From Echinometra lucunter (taxonomy: Eukaryota; Echinodermata; Echinoidea; Camarodonta; Echinometridae), in the NCBI GenBank assembly GCA_029962745.1, contig CM057160.1, positions 1,652,935 to 1,716,934 on the forward strand: a stretch of 64,000 nt of DNA, written 5' to 3'. Below, one piece after another: positions 13,131-26,285 of this stretch. How positions within the stretch are numbered: the first letter of the stretch is position 1; each line of letters begins with the position of its first letter. A model generated the notes under the pieces. The model did no database searches. It was not told the DNA's origin and saw only the letters and a program-made list of their open reading frames with translations. A program made the translations under genes and the position numbers.

Positions 13131-15692
13131 ACACAGAGGTAAGCCAACAAAAAATAATGCTTAAGATTGGGCAAGAGGGAATAAGGACAATTACTATATA
13201 CAGATGTTTTGTTTTTTGTTCCCTTCCCTAGGCTATGGTTTTAAGTCTTCAAAGATCACAAATTACTTAGCAAAAATAACAACCAAAACATCAATTTCTC
13301 CCTCACTGAAAGTCAACACATCGATGAAAATCATGATATCCCAAATAAAACAACAACAAAAAAAGAAAGAAAGAAAAGATTTACTGTTAATGCTTACATC
13401 ACATTCTTCTCCCCCCCCCCTCTATGTTGTCTCCATTTCTTTGTATACCTCTCAATTTATTTCTACTATTCTCCCACCCCTCACTCATTCTCTATCCATC
13501 GACCCATCTGTAGTTCACTGCTTCCTCCTCCCTCCATTTGCACCTTCATTTTTCATCTACTCCTCTTATCTATCCATCCATTCCTCACTCCTCATGTCAT
13601 CTCTTCCCCTAACTCACTCTCTATCCATCTCTTCACCACTTTCTCTTCCCTCCATTTATACCTTCATTTTGATCTATTCCTCTTATCTATCCATCCATTC
13701 CTCACTCCTCATGTCATCTCTTCCCCTAACTCACTCTCTATCCATCTCTTCACCACTTTCTCTTCCATCCATTTGTACCTTCATTTTTCACCTACTCCTC
13801 TTATCTATCCATCTGTTCCTCACTCTTCTATCATGATTCATAAATCAATGCTAACATTAGACAAAGCATACTGTTTACACACTAAGTCACATATAATGAT
13901 AATATTGGGAGTTCAATTTTCCAGTTTGCATTTTTATTTCTTATTCTTAATCATACACGATTCATACCTCCTCGGTTCTCATGGCAATGGAAACTTATTC
14001 ATTTCCACTAGAATAAACAATCAACATTACATTATCATTAACAAACAAGAAGTATGTAATATTATCATACAAGCATTGCAAGTTTCACTCTGTTTTCATT
14101 TACTCAATCATCACCTTATGTCAGAAGCTGCCTCTTCATTCATGATGATTACCATTCTTTTCTTGAAATACAAAGACACTTTATGATGGTGAGAGGAAAC
14201 CCTGACCTTGCTCCTATGAAGCATGCTTGTCTGCATAAGTGAATACCTCATTCACTTCGAAAAGATAGGAAGATGCAGACAAGGAACCCTGCATCATTCA
14301 TGAAATAAATTCATACTGTCTGGAGATATCCCCATATGACATGATTACGAAGTAGTTATTCATAAATTTGTACTATCATATCTTACACCAAAGGTCTATG
14401 ATGAAATCTACAAGCACATGAAAACCTGACAAAATCAATTCGAGTACATGAATGACATAAAAAGCATGATACCTCAGAGGCATCATTTTGGAACAAAATA
14501 TGACTATTTGCAAAATGTTGTGCTCACGGAATTTTGTGCAATGGTTAAAAAAAATAATGGCAATGAACTGATCAAAGCAAGTGATTACATTCTCCCATGC
14601 TACAAATACAAATACAAATACAAATACACTAACAATGCAAATCATAAAGAGATTTTAAAAAGAGTTTCCTTTGATTAATATTACTGGTATGGAGCTAGTT
14701 GGGGGGTGGGTGGACTGGGTTGGAGAGATTAGGTAGTTTTTTCCCCAAGGGTCACTTGATATTTTGGCTTCGGAGTCAATCCATTTGTGGTATGAGAGCA
14801 AGTCTAATAGGTTAGAGGATCAGCTCATATCAAAATTCTCAGACTGAATATCAGTCTCAGTCTGCCATTGAGCTCAATGGACACAGGGAGCACAGAAAAG
14901 GAGCATGCGCTTCAAGAAAGCAAAGACAGGAAGTACAATTTACCGGTATGTAATAGCTCCTTTCTATGTGTATACATATGTGTATCTGCTAGAATATGGA
15001 AGATAGATCAATAAACATTAATTACCTTGTAATATTTCAAACATCATCCTTTGGCTAATTGCGTATGAAATAGGCAATATATATGTAATTTACAATTTAA
15101 AAAAAAGCATAGATAGAAAAACTGAAATTTATTCTGGAACTTCTACTGGATTTTTAGGCATGCTATTAATCAAGAAACAATAACCTCATAAAAATACACT
15201 GAGTTCAGATTATTAAAAAAAAGACCAACTTATGAAAAAGAATACATCATTTCTATACAGATCTGTTTGATGGTATTGAAGCTCAAGATTAATCCATTGT
15301 TTAAAGAATGTAAAGAAATCATATTGAATCAAGACCACCCAAAGAACAAGATTTGTATACTCATGAAATGTGAGGATGTTGTGTGCTACAGCACATCCTT
15401 TACATAAATCGAGAGTTAATAATGTAGCAAGCATTTAAAGGAGAAAAAAAATGACATTGCCTATCATAAACACGATTTTCTTTCATTTTGCTAGATCATA
15501 TATATATCTAGGTTGTAAAATACAAAATATATTAAAAGCATGACACATACCAGTAATTCCTCCTTAAATGCATATCCTGGTCAATATCTCTTTGTAAAAC
15601 TTTCTCAAGAAACTATGAGCTTTTGCATATGATGCTCCATACCTTTCCAAACTTCTGAATTCAGATTCCTACAGGGTAACATCATACACAAA

Positions 15693-15961
15693 CACTATGA
15701 ACATGACGGACAAAGAAAGTGGACAAAATAAACAACCTCTCATTCTACCCTTCACAATGGTTCTGGTAGTCAAAAGAACATCCTTCACAGCTATTATGTT
15801 TAATCATGTAGTTCCAGGTGAATATGCATGTGACACCCATTCCACATATTTCAGACAATAGCAGTGAAGGGATGTTCTTTTGACTACCAGAACCACTGTG
15901 AAGAGTAGAATGAGAGGTTGTTTATTTTGTTCACTTTCTTTGTCCGTCATGTTCATAGTGA
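15693..15961. repeat. Large near-perfect palindrome (foldback), left block
   Basis: CACTATGAACATGACGG ... CCGTCATGTTCATAGTG: arms of about 110 bp around a loop of about 60 bp. No target duplication is recognised. The allelic counterpart is 25686-25954. Confidence 0.85.
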
Positions 15962-16214
15962 AAGCTGCATTACACGTTTCAACATTAGCTATCTATATGT
16001 GGGTTTACTATTTCATCTTCACCAGTAATGAACATTTGTAAAATATGAAGCATCCATATTCTAACAGCACATTACAATAAAAAAGGTTTCTGATTAATGA
16101 AAATATATATTTCTCCAAAATATAGAACAAGAGATCGATAGAGGGTTTTTTCCCCCCTTCTATTCAGTATTTTCTCTAAAAACATGCAATAAAGCATTGC
16201 CAAACACTAACCAT

Positions 16215-16264
<50 letters not shown>

Positions 16265-16885
16265 AGTTTCTTGTAAAGTACCAGTATCCACCTCTGCAGT
16301 GCGCTCATGGTGCTTGCTCCAGAATATCTCACAAATCTCAACTTTTAGTCAGAGTGTCAATAGTCAACCCAACATCAGAATACCTTACTTCAACTTTTGT
16401 TAAAGGTATATTTATTCCAAATAATCAATCATCATTTAGAATGAGCTTCAGACGTTCAGATTTCTTTTTTCCAGGAGTGAATTTGGTAACCTTCTGTATC
16501 AGGAGACAATGGAGTTGTATCTATAAGGGCCTGTTTTGGGATTTTTAAATTTCATTTATTAATTTGCATCTCCTGCTATCTGTGTAGTCCAATTCTGGCA
16601 GTTGGTGCAGACATTCCTTAAGAGCAGCACTATCTTCTGGAAGATGTCCAATTAAAATTTACAACATTCCAGTTGTGTGTTTAATCAGTCATAACAAAAT
16701 ACTGGTAAAAAAATTAGAAGCTCTACTGATACACAATGAAACATACAGAAAGTACTTTTTTCACCATGTATTATGACAAGATACATAAGTCTGAGGTTTC
16801 TCAGCATTTGATATTAAAGAGGGAGACATTACAAAATCTAACAGTATCTACTAGGAAAAACATATCATGATATCTGGACATTTAA

Positions 16886-17764
16886 CCCATCGAGGTACAG
16901 TGTCTCCTTTAGGAGACACTTTTGCAATATCCATTGGTCCAGGAAGCTGGGCATTACATATTATACATGAGCAGAATAGAAAAATTCACTGAAAAAAAGG
17001 CCAAATTCCAACACAGTATAGTGTGACATTCTCAAATTAGAGCAATTTAATTGTAAATAATCACTAAACTCTCTGAACTGGCAATGCAAGGAATATTATA
17101 TAATCCCTCTTTTTGTGCTCAAATTGGCAATGTTTGATTAAATTTTACGATTCTAATTCATTTTGGTTCATGTTATATCCATATCTATTTTTTTCAAACT
17201 ATGTAAGTGTGGAAAAAAATAATAGTTGTTGCCAATTTAAAGGTAGGAGATCCCTTTTGCAAAATCTTCGAAAATCCATACAACTTGGCAGTTTAGGACA
17301 TGCCCTTCTGATACTGTTTATTTAATCTTACGGTCATACAAAAATGAAAATCTGGCTACCATCCTTGAATAAGCAAGTTGGATCAGCTCACCAGCAGAAG
17401 CGAAGCCAGCTAGCTAGCTAGCTCAGCCGCGTGCAGCTTGCGGCCACCACATGTACTGTATAATAGCAGCGCTGTACTGTATGTAACGTGAATCCTTTCG
17501 CTGTGCGCTATCTCAAAAAAAAAAATACGCTATTAAAACATTTTTGGTCTGAAATAAGTAGAGAGTTATCAAAAATGTTAATTATTCAGTTAATTAGCCA
17601 TGTACAATCCATTTTTCTTTCACAGAAGTTTTTAATAATCATTCTCTTATAATTGAACACATATTCACACATCTTAATATTTTAGAGCTACAAATGGGAT
17701 CTCCTACCTTTAAGGATTGAAGATGATTAATTTAGACCTCAAGAAAGCTGTGTACCTCAATGGG
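16886..17764. mobile_element. TTAA-flanked element with a second TTAA element nested inside
   Basis: Outer ends CCCATCGAGGTACA / TGTACCTCAATGGG with TTAA on both sides, 879 bp. Inside it, 17241-17709 has its own ends AGGTAGGAGATC / GATCTCCTACCT, also flanked by TTAA on both sides. The allelic block repeats the arrangement at 26906-27779, with the outer left TTAA mutated to TTGA and the inner element at 27262-27724. Confidence 0.75.
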
Positions 17765-18367
17765 TTAATAGTGTTTATCTCTATTACCAAACTATATCAG
17801 CAAGATAGAAAACATCAATATCTTCTCCCTTGCGATGGTATCTTTATATTGACATGAATAACACAATTCTACAGACATCTTCTCTGTAAGGCATATAACT
17901 CTTCTGCATCAGACTGTTACTACACAAACATGCAGCGTTAGAAAAAAATAAAAGTGCCACTGCATTTCTGCATTTGACCTCACACCACACAGTAGAATGC
18001 ATCAGCCATGTACACTATCTGTATTGCCTTTGTTGTAAGAAATAGATAACATCATCCATGTCTTATGTACACAGTCTACAAACATCGTGTTCACATTCGC
18101 ATTTAAGCATGTTTTACAATTAATACAGTTTACTAGACACTAGAGGAGACCTTATGTCGATGGTAATACACCACTCCTTCAGTACATGTATTGTGGTGAA
18201 AATGATCACAACTTGACTTCTTTACTGTTAAAATGTTCAATGGTTGTCAAATGGTTGCATGACATGAGAACAAAATAGAACTTAAGATAAAAGAATAGGT
18301 TGCCTTCGATGTCAGCGTTGACAGTGCAGAAGTCCTTCTTTTCATATCGCTCATTATCAGCAGAACT

Positions 18368-18516
18368 GGGCCCCGTTTCATAAAACCTGTCATCAATACC
18401 AAGTTGCAATAACGATTATAAGCTACTGAAATCTTTGCATCTGACTGGCTGAGAGGAAATTTGTCATAGAAATGTGGCAGTTGTTACCGATAATAAGTTT
18501 CATGAATCGGGGGCCC
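18368..18516. mobile_element. Hairpin MITE, GGCCCCGTTTCATAAAAC family, left-block copy
   Basis: Ends GGGCCCCGTTTCATAAAAC and TTTCATGAATCGGGGGCCC. Its 3' end is included in a 132-bp tandem duplication found only in this block. Confidence 0.8.
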
Positions 18517-18747
18517 TGAAGGCGTACAGACTGAGTTCTTGAGTATTCCAGGTAGCTCTCTTCAAGGAGTGCGTCAATACTTCATACTTGTACACATCAT
18601 GTATCCATGGCATGTTACCGATAACAAGTTTCATGAATCGGGGGCCCTGAAGGGGTACAGACTGAGTTCTTGAGTATTCCAGGTAGCTCTCTTCAAGGAG
18701 TGCGTCAATACTTCATACTTGTACGCATCATGTATCCATGGCATGCT
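18484..18747. repeat. Tandem duplication of about 132 bp, left block only
   Basis: Two units starting TTACCGATAA(T/C)AAGTTTC, running to CATGTATCCATGGCATG. The right block has one unit at about 28916-29046. Confidence 0.9.
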
Positions 18748-19154
18748 TAGTTCAACATATAAGGTATCTCAGTAAATAAGTCATCACGATAAATTCGCTG
18801 AGGATGCAATATTGTCTGTTCCACAGGCAATGACATGTAGGGAGATTCATCTCCGTATAGCTTGGTTTGGTTACACAAGTAACTAGTTCCTGTAGCAGTT
18901 GTCTAATCTGTACATGTGTAATTTAAATACGAGTCTCTCTCTGGATAGGTACTGGACTTCTCTCAGGTGGTCAACAGGGAATAATGATGGCTCAAATGTA
19001 TTGTCTTTGGCTAGAAGATGCCTGATGATAGAGCCGAGTTGAGGGTGATAAATGCGGACAGATAGACATACAGGAATCAGGAATCAGGAAGGACCAAAGT
19101 GAGGTGGGGAGAGGGCGTGGTATACAGTACTTGACACTAGAGGGCCAGCCAACC

Positions 19155-22003
19155 TCAGCTTTCTTCTAAAAACGTGATTTCTGGATCGTAGTCCTCCTGT
19201 GAGAATCAAAAGAAAATGTTAACTTGTAATTTACACACGGAAAACTTAGATGTACATGTTCTCAAGGAGTTGAAGGGAGAAAAAGGTTAAAACATTCCAT
19301 TCGTACAATTAAGGAATCTGAAAAATTTGAAGTCATATCAGTGATATCAATTGATAATTATCTTCTAATATCTCGGGCTTTCTAACAAACTCTGAAGGAA
19401 GCAGACAGTTCTTGCATAATTCCTATTGTAATTTAGTCATGGGACAAAAGAGATTCTGTAAGATTTATCAAACTTATATGAAAACTATTAAAAAAAAACT
19501 TGTAACTGCAATACATGTAGCCTGCAATAACCACATTCATCAACATAGAGGCTCACCCTCCAAAAGATTTACAAAGGAAAACAAATGAATACAAGATGAA
19601 TTTCAAGAACTACTCACATTTGATGCCATGTAAAGATGATGTTGCCACACACTTCCCAGACTTTCTGGATTCTGTAAGTATTGGTCTTCTTTCAACTCGT
19701 AGATTTCATATGCACATTTCATCTGGAGAATAAATAAAAAAAAAAAAATTGACAAATAAGTATAACCAGACAAAATTAACATTTTGAAGTACATTTTAAC
19801 TCTGAATATATCAGTGAGATACAGTGGTGGCCAAAATTATTAGAACACCTACTAAAATGACTATAAGTTTTATTTTGACTTGTTTATCAATATTTTGATT
19901 GATGTATCCGTATTTTCTTGTTGCTGAATTATGCAAACTGTAATAAACCATGTAAAATATCTTGGTCGTTGTCAAGACCACACTGAGTGGAGTCTTTGTA
20001 CTTTTCTATACCAACCCCATCCCCTTTCCCACAAGAAAGTATAAATTGATATCTTCCTGGCAATATAAGTGTAATGATTCCCTTTAACACTTGAGCAGTT
20101 CCAGCATTACTGAATTTCAGAAATTTAAACCTTTTAAACTCTCACCAGGGGCATCGCTGGAGGAGGGAGGGGGTGTGCCAAGAAAGGTATCAATTTGAAC
20201 TTTCTAGGGGAGAGGGGTCCTGAGGGGATGGGGTGGGTATAGAACAATACAAAAAATCCACTAAATGTGGATTTGAACCAATTATTTCACTTGGTTTATT
20301 ACAGTTTGCATTTATTCGCATAAAGAAAATACAGATACATCCATCGGAATATTGATAAACAAATCACAATTAAACTTAAAGTCATTTTAGCAGGCGTTCT
20401 AATATTTTTGACCACCACTGTACTTTTCAAAGATAAAGATGATAATGTCCCAATATTGCATATAAAAGCATAATATTCCTTTCATGTCTCCATGAGCTTT
20501 GAAATTGCAATGAAACACCCAACCAGGAATATCAATGCCCTTCCCTCATACATTTATCACAATTAGCCTTAACAACTAGTCACAATACAAATCATCTCCT
20601 ACCAATCACCCATGAGCAAAAATACCCTTAGTGGTAATTTATCAGGGTTTTATTATCTATAGGGTTACGTTATTGAAGGAGTGAGTGTCCTGGGGAAGTA
20701 GATGCTGGAGATCAGTTTTCAAGGTAGCCTGTGCCCCCCCCCCCCCAAAAAAAAAAAAAAAAAAAATGAAGTAAAATAATATAAAAAATTAACAAAACAA
20801 AATTATGTGACAATTATTAGGATATCAATGGATAAAAACTAAATCAAATCAACTTCATATTGGGCTCACCTGCTTTGCACATTTCTTCGGGGGCATCCTT
20901 CCTACATTTGTGGCTAGTCCCGGGCAAAGAACACTAGATATAGGCAAGAGACCGGTCTTACTGACATTTGCATTGTGCTTTTGTACTGTGGAAGAGAAAC
21001 AGGTTAAAATCGAAAGGGGTGGGGGATTAAAACTTGTAAATTTAAACCTATTACAAAGCAGTCAGCAGAGAGCAATCTCAAAAAATCCATACTTCCAAAA
21101 ACTATTTCTGAAATCCAATTTAAAAACTTTTAATGTGATAAGAAAAAGAAATTCTAATGAATGCGTAGAACATATTTTTCCTCTGGGTTGGCATACAGAA
21201 CATTGGCAATTACAAGAAATCTTTCAAAAACAGGAACTGCCCTAAACTACTAAAATGATAAAATATGCACCCTAAGAAATGACTGAAATGAGCCACTGAA
21301 TTACTTCCATCTGGAGGGAAAAATATCTATCTTTGCAGGTAATGTGACTGCCCTAAATGCCAAGTACGTGTTCACTCTGTCCATGCATTGGGGAAATGTC
21401 TCTTCAGGCATACACATATAGCTTGTATGTGAACATGACCTAGCATGTATAAATTACCAAGTATAAACATACTGATATGACTGCCCTAAATTCCAAGCAT
21501 GTGTTCACTCTGTCCAAATTTTAGGGAAATCGTCTCTTAGGGCATACATGTGAACATGACCTAGCATATACATGTATCAATGACCAAGTAAAAACCTGCT
21601 ATATATGACTGCCCTAAATTCCAAGCATATGTTCACTCTCCTCTCTCAGGGAATACATGTGAACATGACCTAGCATGTATCAATGACCAAGTACAAACCT
21701 GCTAATATGACTGCCTTATAAATGCTCAGTACACATTCACACTGTCCAAGTCCTAGGACAATCGTCTCTTAGGACATATATGTGAACATGACCTAGCATG
21801 TATCAATGACCGTACAAACCTGCTAATATGACTGCCCTAAATGCTAAGTATGCATTCACACTGTCTGATACATCCATAGGGACTCTCATGGTAGGAGCTG
21901 ATATAAGGTATTTGATGGGAGTGCCTTGGTTGAAACCTTCCCAAGATGTCTTCTCTGTGTTCCCCCAGAACTGCTGGCACGTCTGTATAATGATTGCATC
22001 ACC
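19155..22003 (-). CDS. Partial second copy (last four exons) of the macro-domain gene
   Basis: Exons 22003-21820, 20985-20870, 19722-19618 and 19196-19155 have exactly the lengths (184, 116, 105, 42 nt) and phases of the last four exons of the complete gene at 29.5-42.6 kb. They encode GDAIII...NAYLAFRAVILAG, QKHNANVSKTG...VGRMPPKKCAKQ, MKCAYEIYELKED...MASN and EDYDPEITFLEES. Differences are few: the acceptor of the 184-nt exon is TAG instead of CAG, the last exon starts with Glu instead of Asp, and several codons differ silently. The five upstream exons are absent because the sequence stops at the N gap in the preceding intron. I read it as the other allele of the same gene, misassembled in tandem. 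A true partial duplication is the less likely alternative. Confidence 0.8.
19822..20420. mobile_element. Tc1/mariner-like MITE (left block)
   Basis: Ends CAGTGGTGGCCAAAATTATT / AATATTTTTGACCACCACTG between TA dinucleotides, about 599 bp, non-coding. The CAGTGGTGG(C/T)CAAAA terminus and TA target are typical of Tc1-like elements. It lies in the intron between the 116-nt and 105-nt macro-gene exons. Confidence 0.85.
21340..21842 (-). repeat. Minisatellite derived from the 3' end of the macro exon and its donor, five units
   Basis: GACTGCC(CTAAAT) recurs at 21346, 21479, 21607, 21709 and 21829, periods 102-133 bp. The unit at 21829 is the true exon end (NAYLAFRAV). The others lie in the following intron and preserve exon-like and donor-like sequence. 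Confidence 0.85.
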
Positions 22004-22474
22004 CTACCATTTCCACAAGACATGGCAGAAATATTAAGCGAAAGAAAATACAATTCAATCGTTAATTCAATCAATTATCTAAATACAGTGAAAAGTTATA
22101 AAAACCACCAAAGGGAGACAAGAAAGGCAGTCTTTGTGAGCAGAAGGTCTATATGGACAGGCTTCTTTAAAACATGTTTCGATGGGAAAAGTTATTCAAG
22201 CGAAACAAAAAGTGTGGTCTCTATCTAGACGCAGGTCTTTCTACACAGGTGGTGGCTAAAGCAGCTTTGACCACAGGTTTCTGCTTCAGAGAAAGTAAGT
22301 GAAAACAAATAACAGTCTGTGAATGGCATATCACAGCACTTGTTCTTGGTACATTGTAGATTCTTTTGTTTTGCTTTCCTTCAACATCCTACAGTGATTC
22401 TTACAAAATGACTTCAGTAGGTAAGTTTGTAAAAACTACTGGAAAAAAATTAATCAACATTACTTTGTGGAAGA

Positions 22475-22974
22475 NNNNNNNNNNNNNNNNNNNNNNNNNN
22501 NNNNNNNNNNNNNNNNNNNNNNNNNNNNNNNNNNNNNNNNNNNNNNNNNNNNNNNNNNNNNNNNNNNNNNNNNNNNNNNNNNNNNNNNNNNNNNNNNNNN
22601 NNNNNNNNNNNNNNNNNNNNNNNNNNNNNNNNNNNNNNNNNNNNNNNNNNNNNNNNNNNNNNNNNNNNNNNNNNNNNNNNNNNNNNNNNNNNNNNNNNNN
22701 NNNNNNNNNNNNNNNNNNNNNNNNNNNNNNNNNNNNNNNNNNNNNNNNNNNNNNNNNNNNNNNNNNNNNNNNNNNNNNNNNNNNNNNNNNNNNNNNNNNN
22801 NNNNNNNNNNNNNNNNNNNNNNNNNNNNNNNNNNNNNNNNNNNNNNNNNNNNNNNNNNNNNNNNNNNNNNNNNNNNNNNNNNNNNNNNNNNNNNNNNNNN
22901 NNNNNNNNNNNNNNNNNNNNNNNNNNNNNNNNNNNNNNNNNNNNNNNNNNNNNNNNNNNNNNNNNNNNNNNNNN
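22475..22974. other. Assembly gap, 500 N
   Basis: Exactly 500 undefined bases, a typical placeholder for a gap of unknown length. It separates the two copies of the duplicated block. Confidence 0.98.
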
Positions 22975-23709
22975 CAAAAAATAATGCTTAAGACTGGGCA
23001 CGAGGGATAAGGACAATTACTATATACAGATGTTTTGTTTTTTGTTCCCTTCCCTAGGCTATGGTTTTAAGTCTTCAAAGATCACAAATTACTTAGCAAA
23101 AATAACAACCAAAACATCAATTTCTCCCTCACTGAAAGTCAACACATCGATGAAAATCATGATAGCCCAAATAAAACAACAACAAAAAAAAAGAAAGAAA
23201 GAAAAGATTTACTGTTAATGCTTACATCACATTCTTTTTCCCCCCTCTATGTTGTCTCCATTTCTTTGTATGCCTCTTAATTTATTTCTACTATTCTCCC
23301 ACCCCTCACTCACTCTCTATCCATCGACCCATCTGTAGTTCACTACTTCCTCCTCCCTCCATTTGCACCTTCATTTTTCATCTACTCCTCTTATCTATCC
23401 ATCAATTCCTCACTCCTCACGTCATCTCTTCCCCCAACTCACTCTCTATCCATCTCTTCACCACTTTCTCTTCCCTCCATTTATACCTTCATTTTGATCT
23501 ATTCCTCTTATCTATCCATCCATTCCTCACTCCTCATGTCATCTCTTCCCCTAACTCACTTTCTATCCATCTCTTCACCACTTTCTCTTCCATCCATTTG
23601 TACCTTCATTTTTCACCTACTCCTCTTATCTATCCATCTGTTCCTCACTCTTCTATCATGATTCATAAATCAATGCTAACATTAGACAAAGCATACTGTT
23701 TACACACTA

Positions 23710-23887
23710 ATGGGGTGTTGCAAGAAGGTTGCAATCAATTGCAAATAATTGCTAATTTTAAAACAACAATTCTGATTGGCTCAGGGTCTGCCCTTTTAAG
23801 AAGACATGCATGCAACAATGAGTTTGATTGGCCAGTGACAATCAGTTGCAACTTGCAATCGATTGCAACTTTCTTGCAACACCCCAT
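23710..23887. mobile_element. TA-flanked hairpin MITE, 178 bp, present in one haplotype block only
   Basis: Ends ATGGGGTGTTGCAAGAA / TTCTTGCAACACCCCAT (17-bp perfect inverted repeat) between TA dinucleotides. The allelic block at about 13881 reads ACACTAAGTCAC with no element. The interior contains GATTGGCT and GATTGGCC. Confidence 0.88.
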
Positions 23888-25685
23888 TAGTCACATATAA
23901 TGATAATATTGGGAGTTCAATTTTCCAGTTTGCATTTTTTATTTCTTATTCTTAATCATACACGATTCATACCTCCTCGGTTCTCATGGCAATGGAAACT
24001 TATTCATTTCCACTAGAATAAACAATCAACATTACATTATCATTAACAAACAAGAAGTATGTAATATTATCATACAAGCATTGCAAGTTTCACTCTGTTT
24101 TCATTTACTCAATCATCACCTTATGTCAGAAGCTGCCTCTTCATTCATGATAATTATCATTCTTTTCTTGAAATACAAAGACACTTTATGATGGTGAGAG
24201 GAAACCCTGACCTTGCACCTATGAAGCATGCTTGTCTGCATAAGTGAATGCCTCATTCACTTCGAAAAGATAGGAAGATGCAGACAAGGAACCCTGCATC
24301 ATTCATGAAATAAATTCATACTGTCTGGAGATATCCCCATGTGACATGATTACGAAGTAGTTATTCATAAATTTGTACTATCATATCTTACACCAAAGGT
24401 CTATGATGAAATCTACAAGCACATGAAAACCTGACAAAATCAATTCTAATACATGAATGACATAAAAAGCATGATACCTCAGAGGCATCATTTTGGAACA
24501 AAATATGACTATTTGCAAAATATTGTGCTCATGGAGTTTTGTGCAATGGTTAAACAAATAATGGCAATGAACTGATCAAAGCAAGTGATTACATTCTCCC
24601 ATGCTACAAATACAAATACAAATACACCAACAATGCAAATCACAAAGAGATTTTAAAAAGAGTTTCCTTTGATTACTATTACTGGTATGGAGCTAGTTGG
24701 GGGGGGGGGTGGACTGGGTTGGAGAGATTAGGCAGTTTTTCCAAGGGTCACTTGATATTTTGGCTTTGGAGTCAAACAATTTGTGGTATGAGAGCAAGAC
24801 TAATAGGTTAGAGGATCAGCTCATATCAAAATTCTCAGACTGAATATCAGTCTCAGTTTGCCATTGAGCTCAATAGACACAGGGAGCACAGAAAAGGAGC
24901 ATGTGCTTCAAGAAAGCAAAGACAGGAAGTACAATTTACCGGTATGTAATAGCTCCTTTCTATGTGTATACATATGTGTATCTGCTAGAATATGGAAGAT
25001 AGATCAATAAACATTAATTACCTTGTTATATTTCAAACATCATCCTTTGGCTAATTGCGTATGAAATAGGCAATATATATGTAATTCACAATAAAAAAAG
25101 CATAGATAGAAAAAACTGAAATTTATTCTGGAACATCTACTGGATTTTTAGGCATGCTATTAATCAAGAAACAATAACCTCATAAAAATACATTGAGTTC
25201 AGATTATTAAAAAGAAGACCAACTTCTGAAAAAAGAATACATCATTTTATACAGATCTGTTTGATAGTATTGAAGCTCAAGATTAATCCATTGTTTAAAG
25301 AATGTAAAGAAATCATATTGAATCAAGACCACCCAAAGAACAAGATTTGTACACTCATGAAATGTGAGGAGGATGTGTGCTACAGCACATCCTTTACATA
25401 AATCGAGAGTTAATAACGTAGCAAGCATTTAAAGGGGGAAAAAAATGACATTGCCTATCATAAACACGATTTTCTTTCATTTTGCTAGATCATATATATA
25501 TCTAGGTTGTAAAATACAAAATATATTAAAAGCATGACAAATACCAGTATTTCCTCCTTAAATGCATATCCTAGTCAATATCTCTTTGTAAAACTTTCTC
25601 AAGAAACTATGAGGTTTTGCCTATGATGCTCCATACCTTTCCAAACTTCTGAATTCAGATTCCCACAGGGTAACATCACCCACAA

Positions 25686-25954
25686 ACACTATGAACATGG
25701 CGGACAAAGAAAGCGGACAAAAAAAAACAACCTCTCATTCTATCCTTCACAATGGTTCTGGTAGTCAAAAGAACATCCCTTCACAGCTATTATGTTTAAT
25801 CATGTAGTTCCAGGTGAATATGCATGTGACACCCGTTCCACATATTTTAGACAATAGCAGTGAAGGGATGTTCTTTTGACTACCAGAACCATTGTGAAGG
25901 GTAGAATGAGGGGTTGTTTATTCTGTCCGCTTTCTTTGTCCGACATGTTCATAG
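25686..25954. repeat. Large near-perfect palindrome (foldback), right block
   Basis: The counterpart of 15693-15961, with scattered differences in both arms. Confidence 0.85.
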
Positions 25955-26249
25955 TGAAAGCTGCATAATACACGTTTCAACATTAGCTATCTATATGTGG
26001 ATTTACTATTTCATCTTAACCAGTAATGAACATCTGTAAAATATGAAGCATCCATATTCTAACAGCACATTACAATAAAAAAGGTTTCTGATTAATGAAA
26101 ATATATATTTCTCCAAAATATAGAACAAGAGATCGATAGAGGTTTTTTTTCCCCTTCTATTCAGTATTCTCTCTAAAAACATACAATAAAGCATTGCCAA
26201 ACACTAACCATATGATGATGATGATGATGATGATGAAGATGATGATGAA

Positions 26250-26285
<36 letters not shown>

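Larger units (their letters stand above)
13148..22474. repeat. Left copy of a 9.3-11 kb duplicated block (probable alternate haplotype)
   Basis: Starts at CAAAAAATAATGCTTAAG directly after a long GAA/GGA microsatellite and ends at the first N of the 500-N gap. It is collinear and nearly identical with 22975-33997, apart from insertions and tandem-repeat length changes. It contains the four-exon partial macro gene and its 3' flank. No other gene is seen in 13.1-19.1 kb: a (TCTATCCATC)-like pyrimidine-rich stretch (13.4-13.8 kb), a foldback (15.69-15.96 kb), an ATG microsatellite (16.2 kb) and TTAA elements (16.9-17.8 kb). Confidence 0.9.

Noticed and set aside
12773..13231. Open frames of poly-Leu/Ser and poly-Lys/Arg/Glu
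   Set aside because: Purine microsatellite without stops in any frame.
17405..17421. GCTAGCTAGCTAGCT run as a regulatory site
   Set aside because: A simple tetranucleotide repeat inside the nested TTAA element, with no further support.
13000..22474. Gene pair interpreted as tandem paralogues
   Set aside because: The partial copy ends at the gap and its flanking non-coding DNA is equally similar, which fits alleles better than paralogues.
22366..23016. Long open frames across N bases
   Set aside because: They consist of undefined residues in the assembly gap. The same applies to 60547-61371.
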